Shown here: positions 24,649-33,395 of the stretch, in pieces
Layout of the letters: each line of letters starts with the position of its first letter
Position numbering within the stretch: the first letter of the stretch is position 1
DNA from: Bradyrhizobium jicamae
GTDB taxonomy: Bacteria; Pseudomonadota; Alphaproteobacteria; Rhizobiales; Xanthobacteraceae
Direction: 5' to 3'
Length of the DNA stretch: 64,000 nucleotides
Assembly (NCBI RefSeq): GCF_018130215.1
Contig: NZ_JAFCKQ010000001.1
Span: 186,001 to 250,000, forward strand
Made by a program: the position numbers and the translations under genes
Notes under the pieces: generated by a model
The model's input: the letters and a program-made list of their open reading frames with translations, nothing else
Told to the model about the DNA's origin: nothing
The model's database searches: none

Positions 24649-26280
24649 CTACCCCGCCGGTTGGAACGTATCGGCGCGCGCCATCGCCCACGCATCGCGG
24701 AAGCGGCGGTCCTGGGTGCCTTCGAGCAGTTCGCCCGGCCGCAGCGCCGGGTAGAGCTCGGCGAAGGTGCAGACCTCGGTGGTCGAAACGCGCTGCGAGA
24801 AGTGGATCGGCCGCAGGTCCCGTGTGTGCTCGAGGCCGGCGGCGGCGAGCAACTCGGTCAGCGCATGCAAGGTCGAGTGATGGTAATTGTACACGCGCTC
24901 GATCTTGCCCGGCACATAGAGCGCGCGGTTGCGGATTGGATCCTGCGAGGTGACGCCGGTCGGGCAACGGTCGGTGTGGCAGCTCAGCGACTGGATGCAG
25001 CCGAGCGCGAACATGAAGCCGCGCGCCGAATTGCACCAGTCGGCGCCGATCGCCATCGCGCGCGCCATGTCGAAGGCGGTCGCGATCTTGCCGGAGGCGC
25101 CGATCCTGATGCGGTCGCGCGCGTTGATGCCGACCAGCGCGTTGTGCACGAAATTGACACCTTCGCGCATCGGCATGCCCAGATGGTCCATGAATTCCAG
25201 CGGCGCAGCACCGGTGCCGCCCTCATTGCCGTCGACCACGATGAAATCGGGGTAGAGCCCGCTTTCCTTCATCGCCTTGCAGATCGCCAGGAACTCCCAG
25301 GGATGGCCGATGCACATCTTGAAGCCGGCCGGCTTGCCGCCGGACAGCTTTCGCATGTTGGCGACGAATTCCATCATCTGCAGCGGGGTCGAGAATGCCC
25401 GGTGATAGGCCGGCGAGATGCAGTCCTCTCCCATCGGCACACCGCGGATCTTGGAAATCTCCTCGGAGACCTTGGCGGCCGGCAGCACCCCGCCATGGCC
25501 GGGCTTGGCGCCCTGGCTGATCTTGAGCTCGACCATCTTGATCTGGTCGTCGCCTGCCACGCGCGCGAACTCATCCGGATTGAAGGTGCCGTCGCGGTTG
25601 CGGCAGCCGAAATAGCCCGAGCCTATCTCCCAGATGATGTCGCCGCCCATCTCGCGGTGATAGGGGCTGACGCCGCCCTCGCCGGTGTCGTGCGCAAAGC
25701 CGCCCTTCCTGGCACCGGCGTTCAGCGCCCGAACTGCGTTCGGGCTGAGCGCGCCGAAACTCATCGCCGAGATGTTGAAGACCGAGGCCGAATACGGCTT
25801 GGTGCAGTCCGGACCGCCGATGGTGATGCGGAATTTCTCGTCGGCACGCGGCTTCGGCGCGACCGAGTGATGCATCCATTCATAGCCCTCGCGGTAGACG
25901 TCCTCCTGGGTGCCGAATGGCCGCTTGTCGAGCACCATCTTGGCGCGCTGATAGACCACCGCACGGGTGTCGCGGGAGAACGGCATGCCGTCCTTCTCGC
26001 TCTCGAAGAAATACTGCCGCATCTCGGGGCGGATTTCCTCGAGCAGGAAGCGGACATGCGCCGAGATCGGGTAGTTGCGCAGCACCGCGTGGTTCTTCTG
26101 CGTGAGGTCGCGGATGCCGAGCAGCGTCAGCGCGCCGAAGATGATCAGCGGGATCATCACCACGCCCCAGATCTTCGGGTTGTGATCGGACATCCCGACC
26201 GCCAGCAGCAGCGCAGTGACGACGGCGCAGATCGTCAGCACAATGAAGCGCGGCGAGAACGGAAGCAGTATCGTTTCCAT
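24649..26280 (-). CDS. membrane-anchored glutamate-synthase-like FMN protein
   Basis: 543 residues. Two membrane segments at about 10-30 and 38-56, then the FMN/Fe-S domain of glutamate synthase large subunits: MSFGALSPNAVRALNAGA, TGEGGVSPYHREMGGDIIWE, FIVVDGNEGGTGAAP, and cluster cysteines in GCIQSLSCHTDRCPTGV. The amidotransferase domain is missing, so it cannot use glutamine by itself; such proteins have an unknown substrate. ATG at 26280; 26292 is an alternative start. Confidence 0.88.
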   Translation of the reverse strand: METILLPFSPRFIVLTICAVVTALLLAVGMSDHNPKIWGVVMIPLIIFGALTLLGIRDLTQKNHAVLRNYPISAHVRFLLEEIRPEMRQYFFESEKDGMPFSRDTRAVVYQRAKMVLDKRPFGTQEDVYREGYEWMHHSVAPKPRADEKFRITIGGPDCTKPYSASVFNISAMSFGALSPNAVRALNAGARKGGFAHDTGEGGVSPYHREMGGDIIWEIGSGYFGCRNRDGTFNPDEFARVAGDDQIKMVELKISQGAKPGHGGVLPAAKVSEEISKIRGVPMGEDCISPAYHRAFSTPLQMMEFVANMRKLSGGKPAGFKMCIGHPWEFLAICKAMKESGLYPDFIVVDGNEGGTGAAPLEFMDHLGMPMREGVNFVHNALVGINARDRIRIGASGKIATAFDMARAMAIGADWCNSARGFMFALGCIQSLSCHTDRCPTGVTSQDPIRNRALYVPGKIERVYNYHHSTLHALTELLAAAGLEHTRDLRPIHFSQRVSTTEVCTFAELYPALRPGELLEGTQDRRFRDAWAMARADTFQPAG

Positions 26281-26292
26281 GGAATCCCTCAA

Positions 26293-26612
26293 CCAGTCTG
26301 CAAGACCACTTTACGACTGAGCCTAATCCAACTCCCGGAACAAGCGCTACACGGTTATACCGCCGAGCAGTCACAGATGTGACAACCGCCCGAATGGGCG
26401 GTGTCGCTGCCAAATTGAGTCGATGCAGCTTTTGCAGTGCAACGAAGGGGGCGGCGGGGCTCTGCTCCCTCGCCCGCTCTTGCGGGGAGAGGGTTGGGGT
26501 GAGGGGCAGCCTCCAGGAGTTGTGCACGCGGATCGACCTGTACCCCTCGCCCGCATCGCATCTGACGATGCGATGCGACCTCTCTCCCCGCAAGCGGACG
26601 AGGTGATCAGTC
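26293..26612. repeat. intergenic region with CTCGCCCG-type repeats
   Basis: 320 bases without a gene. Holds a near-perfect stem (GACAACCGCCC-GAAT-GGGCGGTGTC, 26381-26405), then CCCTCGCCCGCTCTTGCGGG and GAGGGTTGGGGTGAGGGGC (26468-26505), and a second part (26543-26606) around GCATCGCATCTGACGATGCG and CTCTCTCCCCGCAAGCGG. The two parts pair with one another as one long inverted element. Confidence 0.65.
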
Positions 26613-27482
26613 CTAATGCTGGTGCGGCTGCAATTCGTGCGGGATGTGTCCTTCCTTGAGACCGTCGCCCGCGAGCCAGGCATCGGTGGCGTCGGTCGCG
26701 CGGGCGATGTGATCGGAGGTGCGCGAGAAATCATAGGGCGAGCCGACCAGCGGGCAGAGCGGCGGCACCACGAAATACTCGATGTCGGACCCGATATTCT
26801 CGAGCTCGTTGACGAGCTGCCGCGCGATCAGGAGCGTCAGTGCATGCAGCGCATTGGCGAGCGCACCGACCGGCGGCGCCTGGTTGGCGCAGGCATGCCC
26901 GGTCGGCAGCACGATCAGGCGCCTGGCGCCCTTCCTCACCGCGACGCGGACCGGCGTGTTGCTGGAGATGGCGCCGTCGGCGAGGAAATGATCCCGATAA
27001 TGCACCGGGGTGAAGGCGCCCGGGATCGCCGTCGACGCCACGATCGCCTCCGCGGTCGAGCCTTCCGAAAGCACCACGCTGTCGCCGGAGATGATGTCGG
27101 TCGTGACGATGTGCAGCGGCAGCCTTGCGTCCTGCAGATTGCCGAACGGGATGTGATCGTCGATCAGCTTGCGGATGCCATCATGCGAGATCAGGAAGTC
27201 GCGCCGCCACAGGAAGCTGAGCAGGGTCTTCCAGCTCACCGGGAAGACGTCCTGGCGCTGCAAGCCGCGCCAGATCGCGGCCAGCCGCTCGACCCCCGAC
27301 AGCGTCGGGTCGCCGGCATAGAACGCGCCGTTCAGCGCGCCGACGCTGGAGCCGACCACCATGTCGGCCGTGACGCCATGCGCCGCGAGCGAGCGCAGCA
27401 TGCCGACCTGGACCGCACCGAAACTGCCGCCGCCGGCGAACACGAAGGCGGTCTTCGGTGCGTTGGGATCGGTGATCGACAA
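26613..27482 (-). CDS. patatin-like phospholipase
   Basis: 289 residues. Oxyanion loop AGGGSFGAVQVG (about 16-27), nucleophile GSSVGALNG (Ser about 45) and the catalytic Asp in ADGAISSN (about 168). The Ser-Asp dyad is complete. No signal peptide, so cytoplasmic or membrane-surface lipid hydrolase. Starts with ATG at 27482; its 3' end borders the CTCGCCCG repeat. Confidence 0.92.
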   Translation of the reverse strand: MSITDPNAPKTAFVFAGGGSFGAVQVGMLRSLAAHGVTADMVVGSSVGALNGAFYAGDPTLSGVERLAAIWRGLQRQDVFPVSWKTLLSFLWRRDFLISHDGIRKLIDDHIPFGNLQDARLPLHIVTTDIISGDSVVLSEGSTAEAIVASTAIPGAFTPVHYRDHFLADGAISSNTPVRVAVRKGARRLIVLPTGHACANQAPPVGALANALHALTLLIARQLVNELENIGSDIEYFVVPPLCPLVGSPYDFSRTSDHIARATDATDAWLAGDGLKEGHIPHELQPHQH

Positions 27483-27568
27483 GGTGCTGCTCCCGCGTCG
27501 CCGCGTTCGGGATGCGCGGCGTTGGGAGCGTTATAGCAGCAGGGAATCGGGCAGCGCCACAAACCATC

Positions 27569-27594
27569 GTCGTCCTGGCGGAAGCCAGGACGAC
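27569..27594. repeat. REP-like palindrome
   Basis: GTCGTCCTGGC-GGAA-GCCAGGACGAC, a compensated variant of the GTCGTCCCGGC family: one C-to-T change in the left arm is matched by G-to-A in the right, keeping the stem. Lies between patatin and ferredoxin reductase genes. Confidence 0.8.
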
Positions 27595-27613
27595 AATCTC
27601 AACCCCACGGAGA

Positions 27614-28387
27614 TCAGCGCTCGACGAACGCCTTCTCGATCACGAAATGGCCGGGCGTGTTGCCGCTGCCTTCCTTGAAGCCGCGGGTCTCGAACAGCAC
27701 CTTGAGGTCCTCCAGCATCGCCGGGCTGCCGCACATCATGATGCGGTCGGTCTCGATGTCGAGCGGGCCCTGGTGCAGATCGCTGAAGAGCTGGTTCGTG
27801 GTGATGAGGTCGGTGATGCGGCCGCGGTTGCGGAACGGCTCGCGGGTCACGGTCGGATAGTACGAGAGCTTCTCGGAGAGCATCGGGCCGAACAATTCGT
27901 CGTCGCGGAGTTTCGCGACCAGCTCCTCGCCATAGGCAAGCTCGGAGACCTGGCGGCAGCCATGGACCAGCACGATGCTGTCGTAGCGATCATAGACCTC
28001 GGGGTCCTTGATCAGGCTCGCGAACGGCGCAAGGCCGGTGCCGGTCGACAGCAGCATCAGCCGCTTGCCGGGGATCAGATTGTCGGTGATCAGCGTGCCG
28101 GTGGCCTTGCGCCCGACCAGGATGGTGTCGCCCTCCTGGATCTTCTGCAGCTTGGAGGTGAGCGGTCCGTCCTGCACCTTGATCGAGAAGAACTCGAGCT
28201 CTTCCTCGTGATTGGCGCTCGCCATCGAATAGGCGCGCAGCAGCGGGCGGCCATCGACCTCGAGGCCGATCATGGCAAACTGGCCATTCTGGAAGCGGAA
28301 ACCGGAATCGCGGGTCGCCCGGAAGCTGAAAAGCGTATCGGTCCAGTGCTGAACAGAAAGAACCTTCTCTCGATAGAACGCGCTCAT
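27614..28387 (-). CDS. fpr: ferredoxin--NADP+ reductase
   Basis: 257 residues. FAD site RAYSMAS (about 52-58), NADP site STGTGLAPFASLI (about 110-122), MMCGSPAM, and the C-terminal EKAFVER tail typical of bacterial FPR subclass I. Moves electrons between NADPH and ferredoxin or flavodoxin in the cytoplasm. ATG 28387 is chosen from the family N-terminus (MSAFYREKVLSVQHWTDTLF). Confidence 0.93.
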   Translation of the reverse strand: MSAFYREKVLSVQHWTDTLFSFRATRDSGFRFQNGQFAMIGLEVDGRPLLRAYSMASANHEEELEFFSIKVQDGPLTSKLQKIQEGDTILVGRKATGTLITDNLIPGKRLMLLSTGTGLAPFASLIKDPEVYDRYDSIVLVHGCRQVSELAYGEELVAKLRDDELFGPMLSEKLSYYPTVTREPFRNRGRITDLITTNQLFSDLHQGPLDIETDRIMMCGSPAMLEDLKVLFETRGFKEGSGNTPGHFVIEKAFVER

Positions 28388-28696
28388 GTGTTTTCGTCTT
28401 CTCGATTGACCAGATTTGGAATGGATTGATTTTTCGGGATCGATTTCTCGTCTGCCGCGACAGCGCAAAAGTGCCTGAGATCATTGACGATCTCGCGTGT
28501 TCATTGCGCCCGGCTGTTACATAGTCAAGTTCACGTGCGGTGCAATTGCGATCTCAGAATGGCAGTCGATCGATTTCGGAAAGACGCTCGCCACGACATC
28601 GTTAACGCGCCGTGACGCGGGTAATTTACTTGCTGGGATCGCAGCCGATCTGGCAAATAATTGCTGCGAAAACCGTGTTGAAGGGAAATTGATCTC
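28388..28696. other. divergent promoter region, no gene seen
   Basis: 309 bases, GC-poorer than its surroundings, between fpr (left) and the ATP-grasp gene (right). Contains GTTAACGCGCC and a CAAATAATTGC stretch but no pattern I can name. A 69-codon frame starting at GTG 28497 has poor coding character. Confidence 0.5.
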
Positions 28697-29665
28697 GTGG
28701 TCCTGATCAGCCAGCGAATCTTCCTGGAAACCATCAAAAAATATTGTCTGGCGCGCCGGATCGCGGTCGAGATCAGGTCCGGCGGCTGGCTGGTCATCAT
28801 GCAGCGGGACGGCGAACGGCGGCTCGCGATCGGCTACGATGTCGGGCTGAACAGCGCGGTCGCGCACCAGGTCGCGAGCGACAAGGCGGCCTGCGCCGAG
28901 GTGCTCGCCACGGCCGGTATCGCCGCCATTCCCCACACGCTGTTTCTCGGCGCCAGGCTCAGCGCGCATATTCCGGGATCGGACTCATCGGACGCGATGG
29001 CGCGGCTGCTCGACGCGCATCCGGGCGGCCTCGTCGTCAAGCCCAATGAAGGCACGTCGGGTGACCTCGTGTGCCGCGTGACCACGAAGGCGCAGCTGGA
29101 GACGGCGGTCGCGCGCATCCTTGCGGCCTATCCGAGCCTTGCGATCTCGCCCTATGTCGAGATCCAGCATGAGGTTCGCGTGGTGCTGCTCGATGACCGT
29201 CCGCTGATCGTCTACGGCAAGACGCGACCGCAAGTGATCGGCGACGGCAGCCGTACCATGCGCGAGCTCGCGCAGACAGCGACCCCGGCCGGGCAGCTCA
29301 AGACCATGCTCGAGGGTTTCGATGCGGCCGAGCTCGACGCCATTCCGCCCGCGGGCGAGCGGCGTATTCTCAACTGGCGGCACAATCTCGATTCCGGTGC
29401 TGCGCCGGTGTTGCTGCCTGATGGCGAGACGCACGCAACCTGCGTTGCGCTCGCGATCCGCGCCGCGCAGGCCCTGCCCATCCGCTTCGCCTCCGTCGAT
29501 GTGGTGCAGGCCGGCGGCGTGTGGAGTGTGCTGGAAGTAAATTCCGGAGTGAAGATGGAAGCACTCGGCCAACGGCATCCGGAGCTGGTCGAAGCTGCGT
29601 ATACGGCAGCGCTGGATGCGGTATTTGCATCACCCCGTCGTCCCGGCGAAGGCCGGGACCCATAA
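28697..29665 (+). CDS. ATP-grasp domain protein
   Basis: 322 residues, similar in layout to RimK or cyanophycin-synthetase ATP-grasp cores: LVVKPNEGTSGDLVCRV (ATP-binding loop, about 111-127), ISPYVEIQHEVRVVLLDDRPLIVYGKTRP (about 151-179) and the metal-binding SVLEVNSGVKME (about 280-291). It probably ligates an amino acid or small acid to an amine. GTG start with GAAGGGA upstream. The last 11 residues (SPRRPGEGRDP) are encoded by a REP-like palindrome. Confidence 0.8.
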   Translation: MVLISQRIFLETIKKYCLARRIAVEIRSGGWLVIMQRDGERRLAIGYDVGLNSAVAHQVASDKAACAEVLATAGIAAIPHTLFLGARLSAHIPGSDSSDAMARLLDAHPGGLVVKPNEGTSGDLVCRVTTKAQLETAVARILAAYPSLAISPYVEIQHEVRVVLLDDRPLIVYGKTRPQVIGDGSRTMRELAQTATPAGQLKTMLEGFDAAELDAIPPAGERRILNWRHNLDSGAAPVLLPDGETHATCVALAIRAAQALPIRFASVDVVQAGGVWSVLEVNSGVKMEALGQRHPELVEAAYTAALDAVFASPRRPGEGRDP

Positions 29666-29752
29666 CCACAAATGCCGGGCGGGACGAGAGGTGACTGCGA
29701 CCGCCTCGAATCGAAGGGCTGCGGCGTCCGTGTCCCGGCTTTCGCCGGGACA
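29637..29752. repeat. pair of REP-like palindromes
   Basis: Two stems, GTCGTCCCGGC-GAAG-GCCGGGACC (29637-29660) and TGTCCCGGC-TTTC-GCCGGGACA (29731-29752), about 70 bases apart. The first overlaps the 3' end of the ATP-grasp gene; the second is close to the stop of the binding-protein gene on the other strand. Confidence 0.78.
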
Positions 29753-29779
29753 GCACTGGTGTTCGTGATTCGACCGAGG

Positions 29780-30709
29780 CTACTGGTTGTCGTCGAGCAC
29801 CTTGAAGGCTTCTTCGAGTTGCGGCGACAGCGCGACGTTCAGCTTCTCGCCGGTCGGCAGGCGCGCGACGAACCACTTGTTGTAGAGCGGGATGATGTCG
29901 TGGTTGGTAGCGAGCTTGCGGAATGCGCGCTCCACCACGGCCTTCATCTCCGGCTCGCCCTTGCGGTACATGATGCCGTAGGGATCGTAGGACAGGTAGT
30001 CGCCGGTGACGCGGAACTTGTCCTGCGACTTGTGCCGCGCAATCAGTCCGTAGAGCAGGATGTCGTCGGTCGCGAACGCGTCCGCCTTGCCGTCGACCAG
30101 CATCTGGTAGGATTGCTCGTGATCGGGCGAGGTGATGATGTTCAGCCCGAGCGACTGCCTAGCATCGACATTGTGCATCGCCTGCTCGTTGGTGGTTCCC
30201 TTGGTGACCACCACCGTCTTGCCCTTGAGATCGCCGACCTGGGTGACACTGGAGCTCTTCGGCACCATCAGCTTGGTGCCGGCCACGAACATCAACGGCG
30301 AGAACGCCACCTGCTTGCCGCGCTCGGCGTTAGCCGTGGTCGATCCGCATTCGAGATCGATCTTGTTGCCGACGACGGCGGGAATGCGGTCGTCGGAGGT
30401 GACCTTGACATAGTCGATCTTGAGGTCGGCATCGTCGACCTCGGCCCCGATCTCGTCGACGATGGCATCGCACAGCTCGAGGCTGTAGCCGATCGGCCGG
30501 TTGGAATGGTCGAGGAACGAGAACGGCGGCGAGCTCTCGCGATAGCCGAGCCGCACGGTGTGGGTGGCCTTGATGTTGGCAAGCGTGGGGCTGAGCCCCT
30601 CGCCGCCGGCCGTCTGGGCGACGGCCGGCCCTGCCAGAAGGCACGCCAGCAGGCATGCCGACAGCGTGAGGCCTTCAGCCCGTAGCGGCCTCCAGCGGGC
30701 GCGACGCAT
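29780..30709 (-). CDS. periplasmic amino-acid-binding protein (GltI-like)
   Basis: 309 residues; signal peptide 12-31 (LTLSACLLACLLAGPAVA). Family 3 solute-binding fold: VRLGYRESSPPFSFLDHSNRPIGYSLELCDAIVDEI, then DLECGSTTANAERGKQVAFSPLMF, which is the glutamate/aspartate GltI pattern. No ABC permease or ATPase follows; instead it sits 12 bases downstream of a DAACS symporter gene on the same strand. GGGAGG precedes the ATG. Confidence 0.9.
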   Translation of the reverse strand: MRRARWRPLRAEGLTLSACLLACLLAGPAVAQTAGGEGLSPTLANIKATHTVRLGYRESSPPFSFLDHSNRPIGYSLELCDAIVDEIGAEVDDADLKIDYVKVTSDDRIPAVVGNKIDLECGSTTANAERGKQVAFSPLMFVAGTKLMVPKSSSVTQVGDLKGKTVVVTKGTTNEQAMHNVDARQSLGLNIITSPDHEQSYQMLVDGKADAFATDDILLYGLIARHKSQDKFRVTGDYLSYDPYGIMYRKGEPEMKAVVERAFRKLATNHDIIPLYNKWFVARLPTGEKLNVALSPQLEEAFKVLDDNQ

Positions 30710-30721
30710 GCATCCCTCCCG

Positions 30722-32011
30722 TCAATGCGCCGGCACGGCGTCACCGGCAACGGCATCGGAGGGCACGGCGTCATCCGGCCCGAGCTCGTGCTCGGCCCTC
30801 AGCTCGCCCTCCCACTTCGCGACCACCGACGTCGCCAGCGAGTTGCCGATCACGTTGGTGGCGCTGCGACCCATATCGAGGAATGTGTCGATGCCCATGA
30901 TCATCAGCAGGCCGGCCTCGGGGATGCCGAACTGGGAGAGCGTCGACGCGATCACGACGAGGGAGGCGCGCGGCACGCCGGCGACACCCTTCGAGGTGAT
31001 CATCAAGGTCGCCAGCATCGCGAGCTGCGTCCCGAGCGACATCTCGATGTGGTAGGTCTGCGCGATGAAGATGCTCGCGAAGGTGCAGTACATCATCGTG
31101 CCGTCGAGATTGAACGAGTAGCCGAGCGGCAGCACGAAGGCCGAGATCCGCGAGGAGGCGCCGAACCTGTTCAACCCCTCCAGCGTCTTCGGATAGGCCG
31201 CCTCCGAGGAGGCGGTCGAGAACGCGATCATCAGCGGTTCGCGGATCAGCCGCAGCAGATGGCCGTAGCGAGGCCCGATCACGATGAATCCGACGATGAC
31301 CAGGATGCCCCACAGCAGGAGCAGCGAGACATAGAAGCCGCCCATGAAGACGATCAGCTTCCAGAGCACCGCCAGACCGTTCCTGGCCACGGTTGCCGTG
31401 ATCGCAGCCCACACCGCGAGCGGGGCGAACAGCATCACATAGCCCGTCACCTTGAGCATGATGTGGGCGAGGTCGTCGATCAACGACATGATCGCCTTCG
31501 CGCGCTCCGGCATGGCGCCGAGCGCGACCGCGAAGAACACCGCGAACACCACGATCTGCAGGATCTCGTTCTGCGCCATCGCATCCGCGATCGAGGTCGG
31601 GATAAGGTGGGTCAGGAATTTCTCGATCGAGAACGCCGACACCGGCAGGCCCGTCGACTGCGCCTTGTCGGGCAGCGTGCCCGGGAAATTCGCGCCGGGC
31701 TGCAGCAGATTGACCATCACGAGGCCGAGCAGCAGCGAGACGAAGGACGCGGAGACGAACCAGCCCATGGTCTTGGCGAAGACGCGCCCGAGCTTGGCAC
31801 CGGAGCCCATATGGGAGATGCCGCCGACGAGGGTTGCGAACACCAGCGGCGCGATGATCATCTTGATCAGGCGCAGGAACAGCATCGCGATCAGGTTGAC
31901 GTCGGCTGCGATCTCTGCGCGGCTGTCAGGAAGATAGTTGAAGATGATCGTCCCCATCGCGATGCCAAGCACCATCGCAATCAGGATGAATTGCGTGAAC
32001 CTGTTCGACAT
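30722..32011 (-). CDS. dicarboxylate/amino acid:cation symporter (DAACS)
   Basis: 429 residues, about eight membrane segments plus re-entrant loops. Family marks: SSEAAYPKTLEGL (serine-rich hairpin, about 268-280), GYSFNLDGTMMYCTFASIFIAQ (NLDGT motif, about 303-325) and SKGVAGVPRASLVV. Takes up C4-dicarboxylates or acidic amino acids with H+ or Na+. First gene of a two-gene unit with the binding protein. Confidence 0.93.
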   Translation of the reverse strand: MSNRFTQFILIAMVLGIAMGTIIFNYLPDSRAEIAADVNLIAMLFLRLIKMIIAPLVFATLVGGISHMGSGAKLGRVFAKTMGWFVSASFVSLLLGLVMVNLLQPGANFPGTLPDKAQSTGLPVSAFSIEKFLTHLIPTSIADAMAQNEILQIVVFAVFFAVALGAMPERAKAIMSLIDDLAHIMLKVTGYVMLFAPLAVWAAITATVARNGLAVLWKLIVFMGGFYVSLLLLWGILVIVGFIVIGPRYGHLLRLIREPLMIAFSTASSEAAYPKTLEGLNRFGASSRISAFVLPLGYSFNLDGTMMYCTFASIFIAQTYHIEMSLGTQLAMLATLMITSKGVAGVPRASLVVIASTLSQFGIPEAGLLMIMGIDTFLDMGRSATNVIGNSLATSVVAKWEGELRAEHELGPDDAVPSDAVAGDAVPAH

Positions 32012-32227
32012 TCTCTAACCCCCGTCAGTTCCCGGTCGAGGCAAGTGTGGCAGATTTACGCACCTATGCAACACGCTTCGCGCCCCGCAGGACTTTGCCG
32101 AAACGTTCCCGTTGTGGAATGCCAGCGCGCGGACTAGCGTTCATGCAGCGCACAATCTGTGCAATGAGGCGCCTGCGGCGCAGTCAATTGCAACGAGAAC
32201 GACCATTCAAGGGAGAGGGACAGCACC

Positions 32228-33229
32228 ATGAACGCAACAGTCAATCGCCAGATCCTGCTTGTTGAAAAGCCGACCGGCAAGCTCGGCCCGGAGCATTTCC
32301 GCCTGACCAGGGGTGCGATCCCCGAACCCAAGGACGGCGAGGCCCTGGTGCGGACGCGCTACATCTCGCTCGACGCCGCCAACCGCGCCTGGATGCATGG
32401 CGCGACCTACCGCGCCGCGGTCGAGGCCAACACCGTGATGGCCGGCGGCAGCATCGCCGAGGTGGTGGCGTCGAAGGCTTCGGGCCTGAAGGCCGGCGAC
32501 ATCGTGTTCGGTGACACCGGCTGGCAGGACTATGCTGCGGTGCCGGCCAAGCACCTCGCGAAGATGCCGAAGCTCGAGCCGATGACCCATCTGCTCAGCG
32601 TCTATGGCATCGCCGGGCTCACCGCCTATTTCGGTCTGCTCCATGTCGGCAAGCCGAAGGAGGGCGAGACCGTGGTGGTGTCGGCGGCCGCCGGCTCGGT
32701 CGGCTCGATCGTCGGCCAGATCGCCAAGATCAAGGGCTGCCATGTGGTCGGCATCGCCGGCGGCAAGGACAAGTGCCACTGGCTGACCTCGGAGCTCGGT
32801 TTCGATGCCGCGGTCGACTACAAGGACGGCGCGACCTACAAGGCGCTGCGCGCAGCGGCGCCCAAGGGCATCGACGTCTATTTCGACAATGTCGGCGGCG
32901 ACATCCTGGAAGCCTGCCTGGCCCAGATGAACAACCGCGGCCGCATCGCCTGCTGCGGCGCGATCTCGCAGTATGACGGCGTCCCCTCCGCACACGGCCC
33001 GCGCGGCGTACCCGGACTGATCGTCGTGAAGCGGCTGGTCATGCAGGGCTTCATCGTGATGGACTACATGGACCAGCGCGACACGGCACTTGCCGACCTG
33101 CAATCCTGGGTCACCTCGGGCAAATTGAAGGTGCAGGAGGACGTGATCGACGGCATCGAGAACACGCCGCAGGCCCTGATCGGACTGCTCGCCGGCGAGA
33201 ACCGCGGCAAGCGCATGGTGAAGGTGTAG
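32228..33229 (+). CDS. NADP-dependent reductase, CurA/LTB4-dehydrogenase type
   Basis: 333 residues of zinc-free medium-chain reductases: PTGKLGPEHFRL near the N-terminus, NADP loop SAAAGSVGSIVGQIAK (about 154-169), GIAGGKDKCHWL and YFDNVGGDILEACL (about 217-230). Reduces enal or enone double bonds. GGGAGAGGGA precedes the ATG. A hairpin terminator follows about 90 bases after the stop. Confidence 0.93.
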   Translation: MNATVNRQILLVEKPTGKLGPEHFRLTRGAIPEPKDGEALVRTRYISLDAANRAWMHGATYRAAVEANTVMAGGSIAEVVASKASGLKAGDIVFGDTGWQDYAAVPAKHLAKMPKLEPMTHLLSVYGIAGLTAYFGLLHVGKPKEGETVVVSAAAGSVGSIVGQIAKIKGCHVVGIAGGKDKCHWLTSELGFDAAVDYKDGATYKALRAAAPKGIDVYFDNVGGDILEACLAQMNNRGRIACCGAISQYDGVPSAHGPRGVPGLIVVKRLVMQGFIVMDYMDQRDTALADLQSWVTSGKLKVQEDVIDGIENTPQALIGLLAGENRGKRMVKV

Positions 33230-33316
33230 ACGCGACACGCGCTCAGCCGGGCATTTTGACACATTGCAACCGGCGAGGCCGCCGGGCTTGACTGCACTGC
33301 TCGACGGATCGACGTT

Positions 33317-33342
33317 GAGGGGCCTCTTCGGATGGGCCCCTC
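33317..33342 (+). terminator. hairpin terminator before the YcaO gene
   Basis: GAGGGGCC and GGCCCCTC arms around a 10-base loop, followed by ATCTTTC. It separates the reductase from the YcaO gene and supports a YcaO start downstream of it. Confidence 0.6.
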
Positions 33343-33395
33343 ATCTTTCACTGGCCGCTCGTCTCGACGGCCGTCCACCGGTGGCCGGTGCAACC

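Noticed and set aside
24661..26382. 573-codon frame on the plus strand
   Set aside because: Antisense to the glutamate-synthase-like gene, no recognisable domain.
28497..28706. 69-codon GTG frame before the ATP-grasp gene
   Set aside because: Poor coding character, weak start and overlap with the real gene; treated as promoter region.
33264..33395. N-terminal extension of the YcaO protein
   Set aside because: A terminator-like hairpin lies in this stretch and the extra 44 residues show no YcaO similarity.
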